From NCBI RefSeq assembly GCF_030684035.1, contig NZ_JAUXPI010000003.1, positions 1 to 64,000 on the forward strand: a stretch of DNA of 64,000 bases. The letters are read 5' to 3'. A program made the translations under genes and the position numbers. The first letter of the stretch is position 1, and each line of letters opens with the position of its first letter. This document shows positions 36,053 to 43,512 of the stretch, piece after piece. Below the pieces are notes generated by a model, which was not told where the DNA came from, did not search any database, and worked only from the letters and a program-made list of their open reading frames with translations. Source of the stretch: Phaeovulum sp. (GTDB taxonomy: Bacteria > Pseudomonadota > Alphaproteobacteria > Rhodobacterales > Rhodobacteraceae).

Positions 36053-36607
36053 TCACTCCAGATTGGTGTGGCGCGCGCGCATTGCTTCGGGCGTGACGGC
36101 GAGCCGGGCGATCAGCTTGAGGATCATCACCTCGAACAGCACGAACAGCGCCCCTTCGAACAGCGACCCCATCGGCAGCACCGAGCTTTTCTTTGGGCCC
36201 TGATCGTCGGCCATGGTCTGTGCGGGCAGGGTCAGCACGAAATCGGCCAGCGCGGCACTGCGGCTGACCGGCTGCGCGGTGATGAACAAGATCGAGGCAC
36301 CGGCAGCCTTGGCAACCCCCATTAGCGCCAGCGCGGTAGAAATCTCGCCCGGCCCGCAGGTGACGATGAACAGATCGCCCTTGCCGACCGGCGGCGTGGT
36401 CATGTCGCCTTCGACCGCGACCGGCACACCCATGTGGTAAAGCCGCATCGCGAAGCCCATGATCTGTAGCCGCTCGCGGCCACCACCAAAGACCACCGTG
36501 GTTTTCGCCTTGGCGATCATCTCGATCGCGGTGTTCACCGCGGCGTCGTCGAGCCGTGCAAAGACGGCACCCAGTTCTGCCAGCGCCGTGGCATAGAGCG
36601 TATTCAT
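36053..36607 (-). CDS. SIS-domain protein, 6-phospho-3-hexuloisomerase-like
   Basis: The 184-residue protein is a single sugar-isomerase (SIS) domain. It has KTTVVFGGGRERLQIMGFAMRL, MTTPPVGKGDLFIVTCGPGEIS and SGSLFEGA-like (MGSLFEGALFV) segments, as in HxlB/PHI enzymes. Family members isomerise arabino-3-hexulose 6-phosphate to fructose 6-phosphate. ATG 36607 is used with AGGA 7 bp upstream. No hexulose-phosphate synthase is nearby, so it is more likely to act on a ketose phosphate from the sugar imported by this operon. Confidence 0.75.
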   Translation of the reverse strand: MNTLYATALAELGAVFARLDDAAVNTAIEMIAKAKTTVVFGGGRERLQIMGFAMRLYHMGVPVAVEGDMTTPPVGKGDLFIVTCGPGEISTALALMGVAKAAGASILFITAQPVSRSAALADFVLTLPAQTMADDQGPKKSSVLPMGSLFEGALFVLFEVMILKLIARLAVTPEAMRARHTNLE

Positions 36608-36682
36608 ATTGCGGTCCTGAGTTTGTGACAATTTGCTGAAGGTGGGGCCGCCGCCATTGGCGGCAGCCCCGAAGTCAGTCGA

Positions 36683-37675
36683 TCACAGCCCGAGGTCTGC
36701 CAGAGCGTCAACAGTATCTGCGTTGATGTTCAGCAGGTTGTCGGTGATGATGTCAAGGTTCGCCACATCGGGGTGGACCACGCCAAGGCCGGGAATTTCC
36801 ATGCCGTCGGTAATCGCGGTGCCGTCAATCAGAAGCTTGCCCATCGTCACGAACACGCGGCCTGCTTCGGCCGGGTTCCACATGAAGCCACCCGAGATGA
36901 CGCCGTCCTTGACCAGCTTGCGGCCCTGACCGGGCGAGAACGGCCCGAGCACGAACACCTGACCGGTCATGCGGCGTTCCTCGATGGCGCGGCCGGCACC
37001 GATCGGACCCTGGCTGCCGAACGCCAGGAAACCGCGCAGGTTCGGGTTGGCGGCCATCAGATCGAGCGCGGTCTTGCGGCTGTCGTCAACCGATTCGGCA
37101 ACGCCATAACGCTCGCCGATCAGCTTCATTTCGGGGTATTTCGCCGCGATATAGGCGTTTGCCGCGTCAGCCCAGGCGTTGTGCAGCGGCACCGTCAGCG
37201 AGCCCACGAACATCGCGTATTCGCCTTTTCCACCCATCTTCTGGGCCAGCAGCTCGGCATGCGCCTCGCCAAAGCCCTGCACCGAGGCAAGTTCGAAATC
37301 CCAGTCGACGTTGGTCAGGCCGGGGCCTTCGTGGGCAATCACCTTGATGCCCGCCGCGCGGGCCTTGGCCAGCACCGGCTCGAGCGCGGCTTCGTCGTTT
37401 GGCACCACGCCGATCACATCGACACCCTTGGCGATCAGGTCTTCGATGGCGCGCACCTGCAGCGCCGGGTCGGCCGAGGTCGGGCCGACCATGAAGGCGT
37501 CGATGCCAAGTTCGGCGGCCCTTTCCAGAATGCCCATTTCCATCGCGTTGAACCACGGAATGCCGCCGATTTTCACGACGACACCCATGGTCGGGCGGGT
37601 CTGGGCCTGCGCCGATACGGCAAGACCAAGCGCCAGTGCAGCACCCGCAAGGGTGCCTAGCAGTTTCTTCATCAT
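36683..37675 (-). CDS. Sugar ABC transporter periplasmic binding protein
   Basis: The 330-residue product begins with a signal peptide ending in VSAQA and belongs to the RbsB/peripl_BP_4 group. Recognisable segments are GGIPWFNAMEMGILERAAELG, LIAKGVDVIGVVPND and KVIAHEGPG. GGAGGAG precedes the start. It is the first gene of the minus-strand operon and is separated by 222 bp from the divergent LacI-type regulator. The ligand is a monosaccharide, but the sequence does not say which. Confidence 0.88.
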   Translation of the reverse strand: MMKKLLGTLAGAALALGLAVSAQAQTRPTMGVVVKIGGIPWFNAMEMGILERAAELGIDAFMVGPTSADPALQVRAIEDLIAKGVDVIGVVPNDEAALEPVLAKARAAGIKVIAHEGPGLTNVDWDFELASVQGFGEAHAELLAQKMGGKGEYAMFVGSLTVPLHNAWADAANAYIAAKYPEMKLIGERYGVAESVDDSRKTALDLMAANPNLRGFLAFGSQGPIGAGRAIEERRMTGQVFVLGPFSPGQGRKLVKDGVISGGFMWNPAEAGRVFVTMGKLLIDGTAITDGMEIPGLGVVHPDVANLDIITDNLLNINADTVDALADLGL

Positions 37676-37716
37676 TGTCTCCTCCCAAATGCCCGCCGGG
37701 GTCCGGCAGAGCTAAA

Positions 37717-37728
37717 ACAATCGATTGT
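37717..37728. promoter_or_regulatory. LacI-type operator candidate
   Basis: ACAATCGATTGT is a perfect 12-bp palindrome with the central CG typical of LacI-family operators. It lies 42 bp upstream of the sugar-binding-protein gene and 169 bp before the regulator. A related CAATCGATGT occurs at 37817-37826, closer to the regulator gene, and could be a second, weaker site for autoregulation or looping. Confidence 0.55.
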
Positions 37729-37896
37729 GCAACAAAACCTGAAACGATGCTCGCTTCACTCGACCGCACGTTTTTCAGCAGTGGCGGGTTTTCGGCGATC
37801 TCGGGCGTCAGTTGCTCAATCGATGTTGCAATCCTTGTGCCTTGCTTGCAGAGTCGTCAACAGATTTTTGCGAAGTGCCCCGAACGGCGAACAGAC

Positions 37897-38946
37897 ATGA
37901 GACGCACAGGATCGAAGCCAACCATCTACGACATCGCACGACTGTCGGGTGCCTCGCCCTCAACCGTGAGCGCCGCGCTGAACGGTAGCTGGAAGGACCG
38001 CCGCATCCGCGAGGAAACGGCACAGCGCATCCGCGACGTGGCGGCTGCCGAGGGTTATTCGATCAACATGCAGGCGCGTGGGCTTCGCAAGGCGCGCTCG
38101 GGGCTGGTTGGCATGATCCTGCCCGCGCATGACAACCGCTTTTTCTCGTCGCTCAGCCAGCATTTCACCACCGAGGCCTGGCGACGCGGGCTGTGCCCGG
38201 TGATCGTTTCCACCCGCCGCGAGCCGCAGGAAGAGGTGCGCTCGCTCGAAAGCCTTCTGTCCTACGCGATTGATTCGGTGTTCATTGCCGGGGCGACCGA
38301 CCCCGAAGCGCTCAGCCGCATCTGCCATCAAGTCGGGCTGGCGCATGTGTTCATCGACCTGCCATCGATGCAGTCGCCCTCGGTGGTGTCCGACAACGCG
38401 GCGGGCGCCGCGATGCTTGCGCGCAAGATCATCGAGACGATGCCGGCTGTAGATGACCCGCGCCGCGCAAAGCCCTACCTTTTAGGCGGCGACCCGCGGC
38501 TTTACGCCTCGTCGCGCCGCATTGCGGCCTTTCGCGAGGCGGTCACTGAGATGCGCGGCCATTGTGACGACGATCAGGTGATAGCCTGCGGCTATGTGCC
38601 CGCCCGCGCCGCGGAGGAGATGGAGCGGTTGATCGACCGCATTGGCGGGTTGCCCGCAGGGCTGTTCATCAACTCGATTCCGGCCTTCGAAGGCGCGCTA
38701 AGCCACCTTGTGCTTCTGCCGCCCGCAGCCTTCGCGCAAAGCGTGATCGGCTGTTACGACTACGACCCCTTTGGTGCCTTCCTGCAGTTTCCGGTCTACA
38801 TGGTCTGGCAGGATTCGCATGCGCTGGTGCAACGCGCATTTGCTTTGCTTGATCAGGGGGCCAAGACGCCGGTGCTCGAAATGATCCCGCCGGTGCTGGT
38901 GCCGCCGCGCACGATTCTGCCCGGCACCCTCAGCGAGCAGGGCTGA
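37897..38946 (+). CDS. LacI-family transcriptional regulator
   Basis: The 349-residue protein has an N-terminal LacI helix-turn-helix (TIYDIARLSGASPSTVSAALNG) followed by the hinge and a periplasmic-binding-protein-like effector domain. ATG 37897 is used because the longer frame covers the intergenic promoter region. It is divergent from the sugar operon and presumably represses it until the imported sugar or its phosphate binds. The recognition helix (SPSTVSAAL) fits operators with a central CG, such as the one at 37717. Confidence 0.9.
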   Translation: MRRTGSKPTIYDIARLSGASPSTVSAALNGSWKDRRIREETAQRIRDVAAAEGYSINMQARGLRKARSGLVGMILPAHDNRFFSSLSQHFTTEAWRRGLCPVIVSTRREPQEEVRSLESLLSYAIDSVFIAGATDPEALSRICHQVGLAHVFIDLPSMQSPSVVSDNAAGAAMLARKIIETMPAVDDPRRAKPYLLGGDPRLYASSRRIAAFREAVTEMRGHCDDDQVIACGYVPARAAEEMERLIDRIGGLPAGLFINSIPAFEGALSHLVLLPPAAFAQSVIGCYDYDPFGAFLQFPVYMVWQDSHALVQRAFALLDQGAKTPVLEMIPPVLVPPRTILPGTLSEQG

Positions 38947-39044
38947 TCGCGCCACCTGTGCTGTTGATTTCAACCCAGAACTGCGCCCGGCTTTCCACCG
39001 AGAAGCGAGCCACCTCTGACTATGAATTTCAGGTCATGCTGGGG

Positions 39045-39250
39045 TCAAGGCTGGGTTTGTCTCCTTCTTTTTCTGGCTGCGGCTGCCGAACTGGCTTTGA
39101 GGCGGAAGCTGACGTTTCCGGTCTGAGGGATGAGGCGGGGATGGGTGAGGCGGTCGAACAAGGCAATGGCCATCTTGGCGTCACCGAAGACCATTGCCCA
39201 TTGGCTGAAGCTGAGTTTGATCGCGGCTATGATCGAGGTGCGCTGGTAGG
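39045..39250 (-). pseudogene. istB: IS21-family IstB remnant (C-terminal)
   Basis: The frame reads RTSIIAAIKLSFSQW, VFGDAKMAIALFDRLTHP and IPQTGNVSFRLKASSA, which match the C-terminal end of the IS21 transposition helper ATPase IstB. The Walker motifs and the rest of the N-terminal part are missing, and no istA or terminal repeats are seen. Flanking sequence from 38947 to 39478 shows no other gene. It is debris of an old IS insertion inside the island. Confidence 0.72.
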
Positions 39251-39478
39251 GTGGCTTGTCAGGTAAAACGGCAACTGCCGAACGGACCCGCCCATTCCTA
39301 TCCACCCACCTCACCTCCCCCTCCGTCCGAAGCCTCGCAACGGACGGCCTGACAAAACTTCAGGGGCAAGATTGGGCACCGATCACCCCGACAGAGGGGC
39401 AATTTGCACTCTGAGACACGCTTGATGCTTGCTTCTGCTGGAGGAAAATCGTCGCGCGCTCGCAGCATCAACTCGTAG

Positions 39479-39871
39479 TCAGCAGCCGCGTTGATCATGG
39501 CGCTTGCGCCTTGCGAAAATGCCAATCTCATCTGCAGCCTGCCTTTGGACTATCTGGTCGTGCTCGGCCATCATCACCGCCGTCGACGCGCATTTCTTTT
39601 CATCGGTGCCGAGCGTGTTCCTGAAAAGGGTTTTCGCTGCGACAGAGAGCGTCAGGTCCGGGGCGTTCTTGTGCGCCTGATAGGTCTCTCGCGCGGCGTC
39701 GATTCTGGCGAGGAAGCTGTTGATGATTCCGAGCGCGAGTCGCGCGCGCTTGCGCGCATCGGACCGCAGATCCTTCTCGACCAGCTCGCGCGCTCCGACG
39801 ATATTGCGAAGTTCCTCGGGCACGGTGATGCGGACGAGCCACTTGCCCCGGAGGTTTTGGACGTATTGCAC
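39479..39871 (-). pseudogene. Tyrosine-recombinase (integrase) N-terminal remnant
   Basis: The first 60 residues (MQYVQNLRGKWLVRITVPEEL and KDLRSDARKRARLALG) match the N-terminal arm and start of the core-binding region in DUF6538-type tyrosine integrases of alphaproteobacteria. The frame stops after 130 residues. The catalytic domain with Arg-His-Arg-Tyr residues is absent. It points away from ffs on the minus strand and lies about 100 bp from the right attachment repeat, as expected for the integrase of an element inserted there. Confidence 0.68.
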
Positions 39872-39972
39872 GCCTGCCTAAAAGACCTTGTTTGTAGCAG
39901 TCCTTGTAGCAGAGCTTGAGCATACGCCTTTGAAAAGTGGGGTTTTGAAATAAATCAATACCATAGGAAGGG

Positions 39973-39994
39973 GAGGGGTGAGAGGCTGGACAAC
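39973..39994 (+). repeat. Right attachment-site copy overlapping the ffs 3' end
   Basis: This 22-bp segment is identical to 30293-30314 and lies in the same orientation. It covers the last 15 bases of the minus-strand SRP RNA gene and 7 bases downstream. Because the intact RNA gene lies on this side, the element would have entered here and left the gene functional. Confidence 0.72.
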
Positions 39995-40073
39995 GACCCA
40001 AGCGGGGCTCGTTACGGCTGCTTCCTTCCGGACCTGACCGGGTTGGCGAGGCGCTCGCCCGCGCCAACCTCTC
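39980..40073 (-). ncRNA. ffs: Signal recognition particle RNA (small bacterial, 4.5S-type)
   Basis: On the minus strand, positions 40039-40016 read GGTCAGGTCCGGAAGGAAGC followed by AGCC, the universal Ffh-binding loop region of bacterial SRP RNA. The transcript ends pair over ten positions: GAGAGGTTGG at the 5' end with CCAGCCTCTC at the 3' end, with one G-U pair. The size of about 94 nt fits the small SRP RNA class. It assembles with Ffh to direct membrane proteins to the translocon. Exact ends are estimated from pairing. Confidence 0.95.
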
Positions 40074-40142
40074 GGGGGGCGATATAGGCGGGCGGGGGCG
40101 GCGATGCAAGCGGCTTGCAAAGGCCCCCGCGCCCGGCCCCGG

Positions 40143-41147
40143 TCACTTCAGCGCGCGGTCCTTGGTGCTCGGCAGGAAGTTGGTGGAGAAGTAAAGATCA
40201 CGGTCCTCCGAGTTGATGAAGTCAGGGTTGTCTTGCAGCTGCGCGACGTTCCATTCCTGCCGGGCCTGGCTTGGCGTGCCAAAACCGTTTTCGAGAACAT
40301 ATGGCGTCAGCACGTTTTCCGCGATGATCATGCGCAGGCGTTCGGCCTCGACGCCTGGATCAAGCTCGGGCTTGCGCGCCACCACGGCGGCGATCGCCGC
40401 ATCGGGGTCGGCCATTGTCGCCTTCCAGCCCTTCAGCACGGCGGCGACCAGTTTCGACACGGTGGCAGAGGAAGATTTGGCAAAATCGGAGTTGACCACG
40501 AGAACCTGACCGTAAAGCACCAAGCCATTGTCAGCCATTGGCAGCACGGTCAGGTCGTCGGCCGAAACGCCAAGCCGCGCCAGATCGGGCAAGAGGTCGT
40601 AGCTCAGGCCCGCGACGGCATCGACCTCGCCCGCCGCAAGTGCCGCTGCAAGGGCGGCGGGGTCGCGGTGCTTGAGGGTGAAATCGGTCAGTGAAAGCCC
40701 GTTTGAATTGGCCAGGTTCAGCATGCGGAACCTCATCAGGCTTTCGCTGTCATAGCCCACGACGTGCCCGGCGAGGTCTGCCACCGAGGTGATGCCATGC
40801 GATTTCAGGCCGACAACAGTGAATGCTGCGCGGTCATGAATGACCATCACCGATATCGCCGAAGCACCGGGGTTCATGGTGACATATTCGGCGAAGGTCG
40901 GAAAATCGACGATACCCATTGCGTAAGTGCCCATCGCCACCCGGCTTACCGCGTCAAGCGCGCTGCGGGTGGGACGCACGTCAACGTTAAGCCCCTCCGC
41001 CTCGAAGATGCCGCTGTCATCGGCGAACACATAGGCCGCCGAAGCGCCGCTGATCGGGCCGTCGATGGCAATGCGCAATTCGGTTTGGGCCGTTACGGGA
41101 CTGGCAAAAGCCAGAATTGTGAATGCGGTCGCAAGTATTCTGGACAT
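40143..41147 (-). CDS. ABC transporter substrate-binding protein, NMT1/THI5-like
   Basis: The 334-residue protein has a signal peptide (to about residue 20, SPVTAQ) and a SsuA/NMT1-type binding fold. It shows AAYVFADDSGIFEAEGLNVDV, SVADLAGHVVGYDSES and AAGEVDAVAGLSYD. Such proteins bind pyrimidine precursors, taurine, aliphatic sulphonates or nitriles. No permease or ATPase gene is adjacent, so the partner must lie elsewhere or be lost. AAGGA precedes the ATG. The ligand is unknown. Confidence 0.8.
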   Translation of the reverse strand: MSRILATAFTILAFASPVTAQTELRIAIDGPISGASAAYVFADDSGIFEAEGLNVDVRPTRSALDAVSRVAMGTYAMGIVDFPTFAEYVTMNPGASAISVMVIHDRAAFTVVGLKSHGITSVADLAGHVVGYDSESLMRFRMLNLANSNGLSLTDFTLKHRDPAALAAALAAGEVDAVAGLSYDLLPDLARLGVSADDLTVLPMADNGLVLYGQVLVVNSDFAKSSSATVSKLVAAVLKGWKATMADPDAAIAAVVARKPELDPGVEAERLRMIIAENVLTPYVLENGFGTPSQARQEWNVAQLQDNPDFINSEDRDLYFSTNFLPSTKDRALK

Positions 41148-41164
41148 CGACAGATCCTTCCCGG

Positions 41165-41186
41165 CTGACGCAGACCGTCAGTCTGC
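41165..41186 (-). promoter_or_regulatory. Overlapping alternative hairpins in the 5' leader of the NMT1-like gene
   Basis: Two mutually exclusive 6-bp stems with 5-nt loops share the same bases: CTGACG/CGTCAG at 41165-41181 and GCAGAC/GTCTGC at 41170-41186. They sit about 18 bp upstream of the start codon, next to the ribosome-binding site. This could be a switchable leader. No known riboswitch consensus, such as the TPP CUGAGA motif, is present. Confidence 0.3.
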
Positions 41187-41349
41187 AATTTGTCGCCGAT
41201 CGGTGCGGGCGGGTGCCTCGGGCCGGTCGCCTGCCCCGGCTTAGCGCCCGACCCCGGCAAGGGCGATGAAAAACCCCGTGATGTGGCGAGTTTGCGGCGA
41301 TATGGCGCAGTGCATTTTGTGACGCATGGGCTGGTTCGCCGAAGGCAGT

Positions 41350-43260
41350 TCAGAAACGAATACGATAGCGCGCAAAACCATTCCCGCCGATGCCCAGCGG
41401 CTCCAGCCGCAGGCCCTCGATCTCGGGCAGGCAGCGCGCGGCACCCGGCCCGGTCTCGAAAAGCGCGGATGTGCCCGGCATCGGGCAAAACCGCCAGCTT
41501 GCGCGTTGCCGGGGTGCCAGAGTCCCTTGCCGCGCCACGAAGCGCTGCAAGATGTCGCGGTTGGCCTCAATCCCCTCCAGCACCACCCGATCCGGCCCGA
41601 GGCCCGGAAAGCGGCCGCCACCCGAGGCGCGGTAGTTGTTGGTGGCGACAACGAACTGCGCGCCGGGGTCGAGCGGTGCCCCGCCAAACCGCAGATCGCG
41701 TATTCGCCGTGCCTTGGGGGCCAGCAATGCGCCATCGGCGCCGTAGCGCGAGGGCTGGGCCAGATCGATCTTGAATTCGAGCCCGTCGATGACATCGAAA
41801 TTGTAGCCCGGAAACTCCGGATCGAGCAGTATCTGATCCTGTGCGTCCGGAACCAGACGGTTGAAGATGCCTGCCGAACGCTCCAGCCACTCGCACAGTT
41901 CGGCACCATTCACCCTGACGGCGCGAATGGTGTTGGGATATTCGTAGAAATCCGCGATGCCACGCAGCGCGATATCGCCTGCGGGAACGTCGGTGAAATG
42001 CGTCGGCCCGCCGCGCCCTCCGGTCTTGAACGGTGCGGTTGCCGACAAAAGCGGCAGCGCTGCGTATTCGGTGCCTGCCAGCGCTTCGGCCACATGCCAG
42101 CGCTGCGCTTCGGCCACCAGCTTGCCCACCGGATCGTGCGACAAGAGCGCAAAGTAGCTGTGCATCGGCACCGCGCTGCGCCCCACCGGTCGGCGGATAT
42201 AGCCAAGGGTTGCCTGATGGTCGGCTGCGGTGGCGGCAAGCACCGCCGGATGCTGCAAGGTGAGCGGGGTAACGCTGTTGTCGGGGTTCTTGCGAAACAC
42301 CGGTGCGGCGCTGGCGGTCGCGGAGCACACCCGCCAGCGACCTTCGCAATGATCGAGCACGAGGTCGATCAGCCCCAGATGCGAGCCGAAGGCACCTGCC
42401 ATGACCGAGGGAATGCCGTGCAGGCGGCCGGCCGAGGCATCGATGCCGGGCAGCTTCGGCACCGCGTCGGCCGGAAAGACCAGATGGCTGTGACCGAGCA
42501 TCAGCGCATCAATGCCCGCCACCCGTGACAGGGGCAGGGCGGCGTGTTCCTGCCCCGGCACATGGTCGGGGGCCCCGATGCCGGTATGCGCCAGCACCAG
42601 CACCAGATCGGCCCCTGCCGCGCGCAGATGCGGCACCCATGCCGCCGCTGTTTCGACGATGTCGCGGGTTTCGATCCGGCCGCTGAGGTGCTTGTGGTCC
42701 CAGATGGTGATCTGCGGCGGTGTCAGGCCAAGCACACCTATGCGGATGTCGCGGGGCACGCCATCATCACAGACAAGTTTGCGATCAAGGACCGCAGAAC
42801 CGGGCAGCAACAAGGTGTCGCTCAACGGCCCGTCGGCACCGAGCCTTTGTGCAGCGTTTGCCGCCAGCACGGGAAACTCGGCACCGCCGAGCGCGGCAAG
42901 CAAGAACTCCAGCCCGTAGTTGAAATCGTGGTTGCCCAAGGTTGCCGCGTCATAGCCGAGCGCATTCATCGCAGCGATGGCGGCGTGCGGAGCGCCTTTG
43001 TCAAGGCCGCGCTCAAGTGCCAGATAATCGCCGAGCGGATTGCCTTGCAGGTAATCTCCGCAGTCAAAGAGCATCGCATTGGGCACCTCGGCGCGAAGCT
43101 GTGAGATCAGGCCTGCGGCGTGGGCAAGGCCAAATGCTTCGGCGGCGCAATCCGAATAGTAATTGTAGGGGAGCAGATGCATGTGCAGGTCGGTCGTCTG
43201 CAAAAGGCGCAACTGCGCCCGTTCGGGGCCTGCCGGGCGCATGGCCTGCGGCGCGGTCAT
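41350..43260 (-). CDS. 5'-nucleotidase / 2',3'-cyclic phosphodiesterase family protein
   Basis: The 636-residue protein has a calcineurin-like metallophosphatase domain (TTDLHMHLLPYNY, MLFDCGDYLQGNPLGD, LGNHDFNYG, LMLGHSHLVFP). A 5'-nucleotidase C-terminal domain follows (FYEYPNTIRAVRVNGAELCEWLERSAGIFN). The layout matches CpdB, which removes the phosphate from 2',3'-cyclic and 3'-nucleotides. ATG 43260 gives an N-terminus without a signal peptide, unlike periplasmic CpdB. Either the enzyme is cytoplasmic or the start is misjudged. It stands alone on its strand. Confidence 0.83.
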   Translation of the reverse strand: MTAPQAMRPAGPERAQLRLLQTTDLHMHLLPYNYYSDCAAEAFGLAHAAGLISQLRAEVPNAMLFDCGDYLQGNPLGDYLALERGLDKGAPHAAIAAMNALGYDAATLGNHDFNYGLEFLLAALGGAEFPVLAANAAQRLGADGPLSDTLLLPGSAVLDRKLVCDDGVPRDIRIGVLGLTPPQITIWDHKHLSGRIETRDIVETAAAWVPHLRAAGADLVLVLAHTGIGAPDHVPGQEHAALPLSRVAGIDALMLGHSHLVFPADAVPKLPGIDASAGRLHGIPSVMAGAFGSHLGLIDLVLDHCEGRWRVCSATASAAPVFRKNPDNSVTPLTLQHPAVLAATAADHQATLGYIRRPVGRSAVPMHSYFALLSHDPVGKLVAEAQRWHVAEALAGTEYAALPLLSATAPFKTGGRGGPTHFTDVPAGDIALRGIADFYEYPNTIRAVRVNGAELCEWLERSAGIFNRLVPDAQDQILLDPEFPGYNFDVIDGLEFKIDLAQPSRYGADGALLAPKARRIRDLRFGGAPLDPGAQFVVATNNYRASGGGRFPGLGPDRVVLEGIEANRDILQRFVARQGTLAPRQRASWRFCPMPGTSALFETGPGAARCLPEIEGLRLEPLGIGGNGFARYRIRF

Positions 43261-43512
43261 TGAAGCGCCCTCTTGGTGTCGGAACTGGTGGGGCGAGTTA
43301 CAAACGAGATCATGGGCTTGTCTTTGGAACCTGTGCAATCTGGTGCGCTCTTGAGCGTAATGCGATGTGGCATGCGCGGCTATCCATAAAATTGAATTCC
43401 TTATGAAAATACAATTTATAGTTGTAACTGCGCCAAACTTCCGCCGAGGTCTGGCGCAGTGCGGGCTATCGTGGCAGCTATCGCATCAGCTCGAAAGCGG
43501 GGAGGAATGCGG

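Larger units (their letters stand above)
30293..39994. mobile_element. Proposed genomic island at the SRP RNA gene
   Basis: Identical 22-bp direct repeats lie at 30293-30314 and 39973-39994. The right copy is the 3' end of the SRP RNA gene. Between them are a decayed hsdR fragment at the left, a seven-gene sugar operon with its LacI-type regulator, an IS21 istB remnant and an N-terminal integrase fragment beside ffs. Repeat at an RNA gene 3' end plus adjacent integrase is the classic layout of an integrated element. The integrase is truncated, so the island is probably fixed. Whether all cargo arrived together is inference. Confidence 0.68.

Noticed and set aside
37636-37896. N-terminal extension of the LacI-type regulator
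   Set aside because: The extra frame covers the intergenic region with the operator and has no family match; the helix-turn-helix begins just after ATG 37897.
38947-39044. Additional gene after the LacI-type regulator
   Set aside because: No open frame with a start, ribosome-binding site or typical codon use was seen.
39298-39531. Short minus-strand frame between the IstB and integrase remnants
   Set aside because: It overlaps the integrase fragment in a different frame, has no recognisable motif and no ribosome-binding site.
41148-41349. TPP riboswitch before the NMT1-like gene
   Set aside because: No CUGAGA motif or matching conserved helices could be found in the leader.
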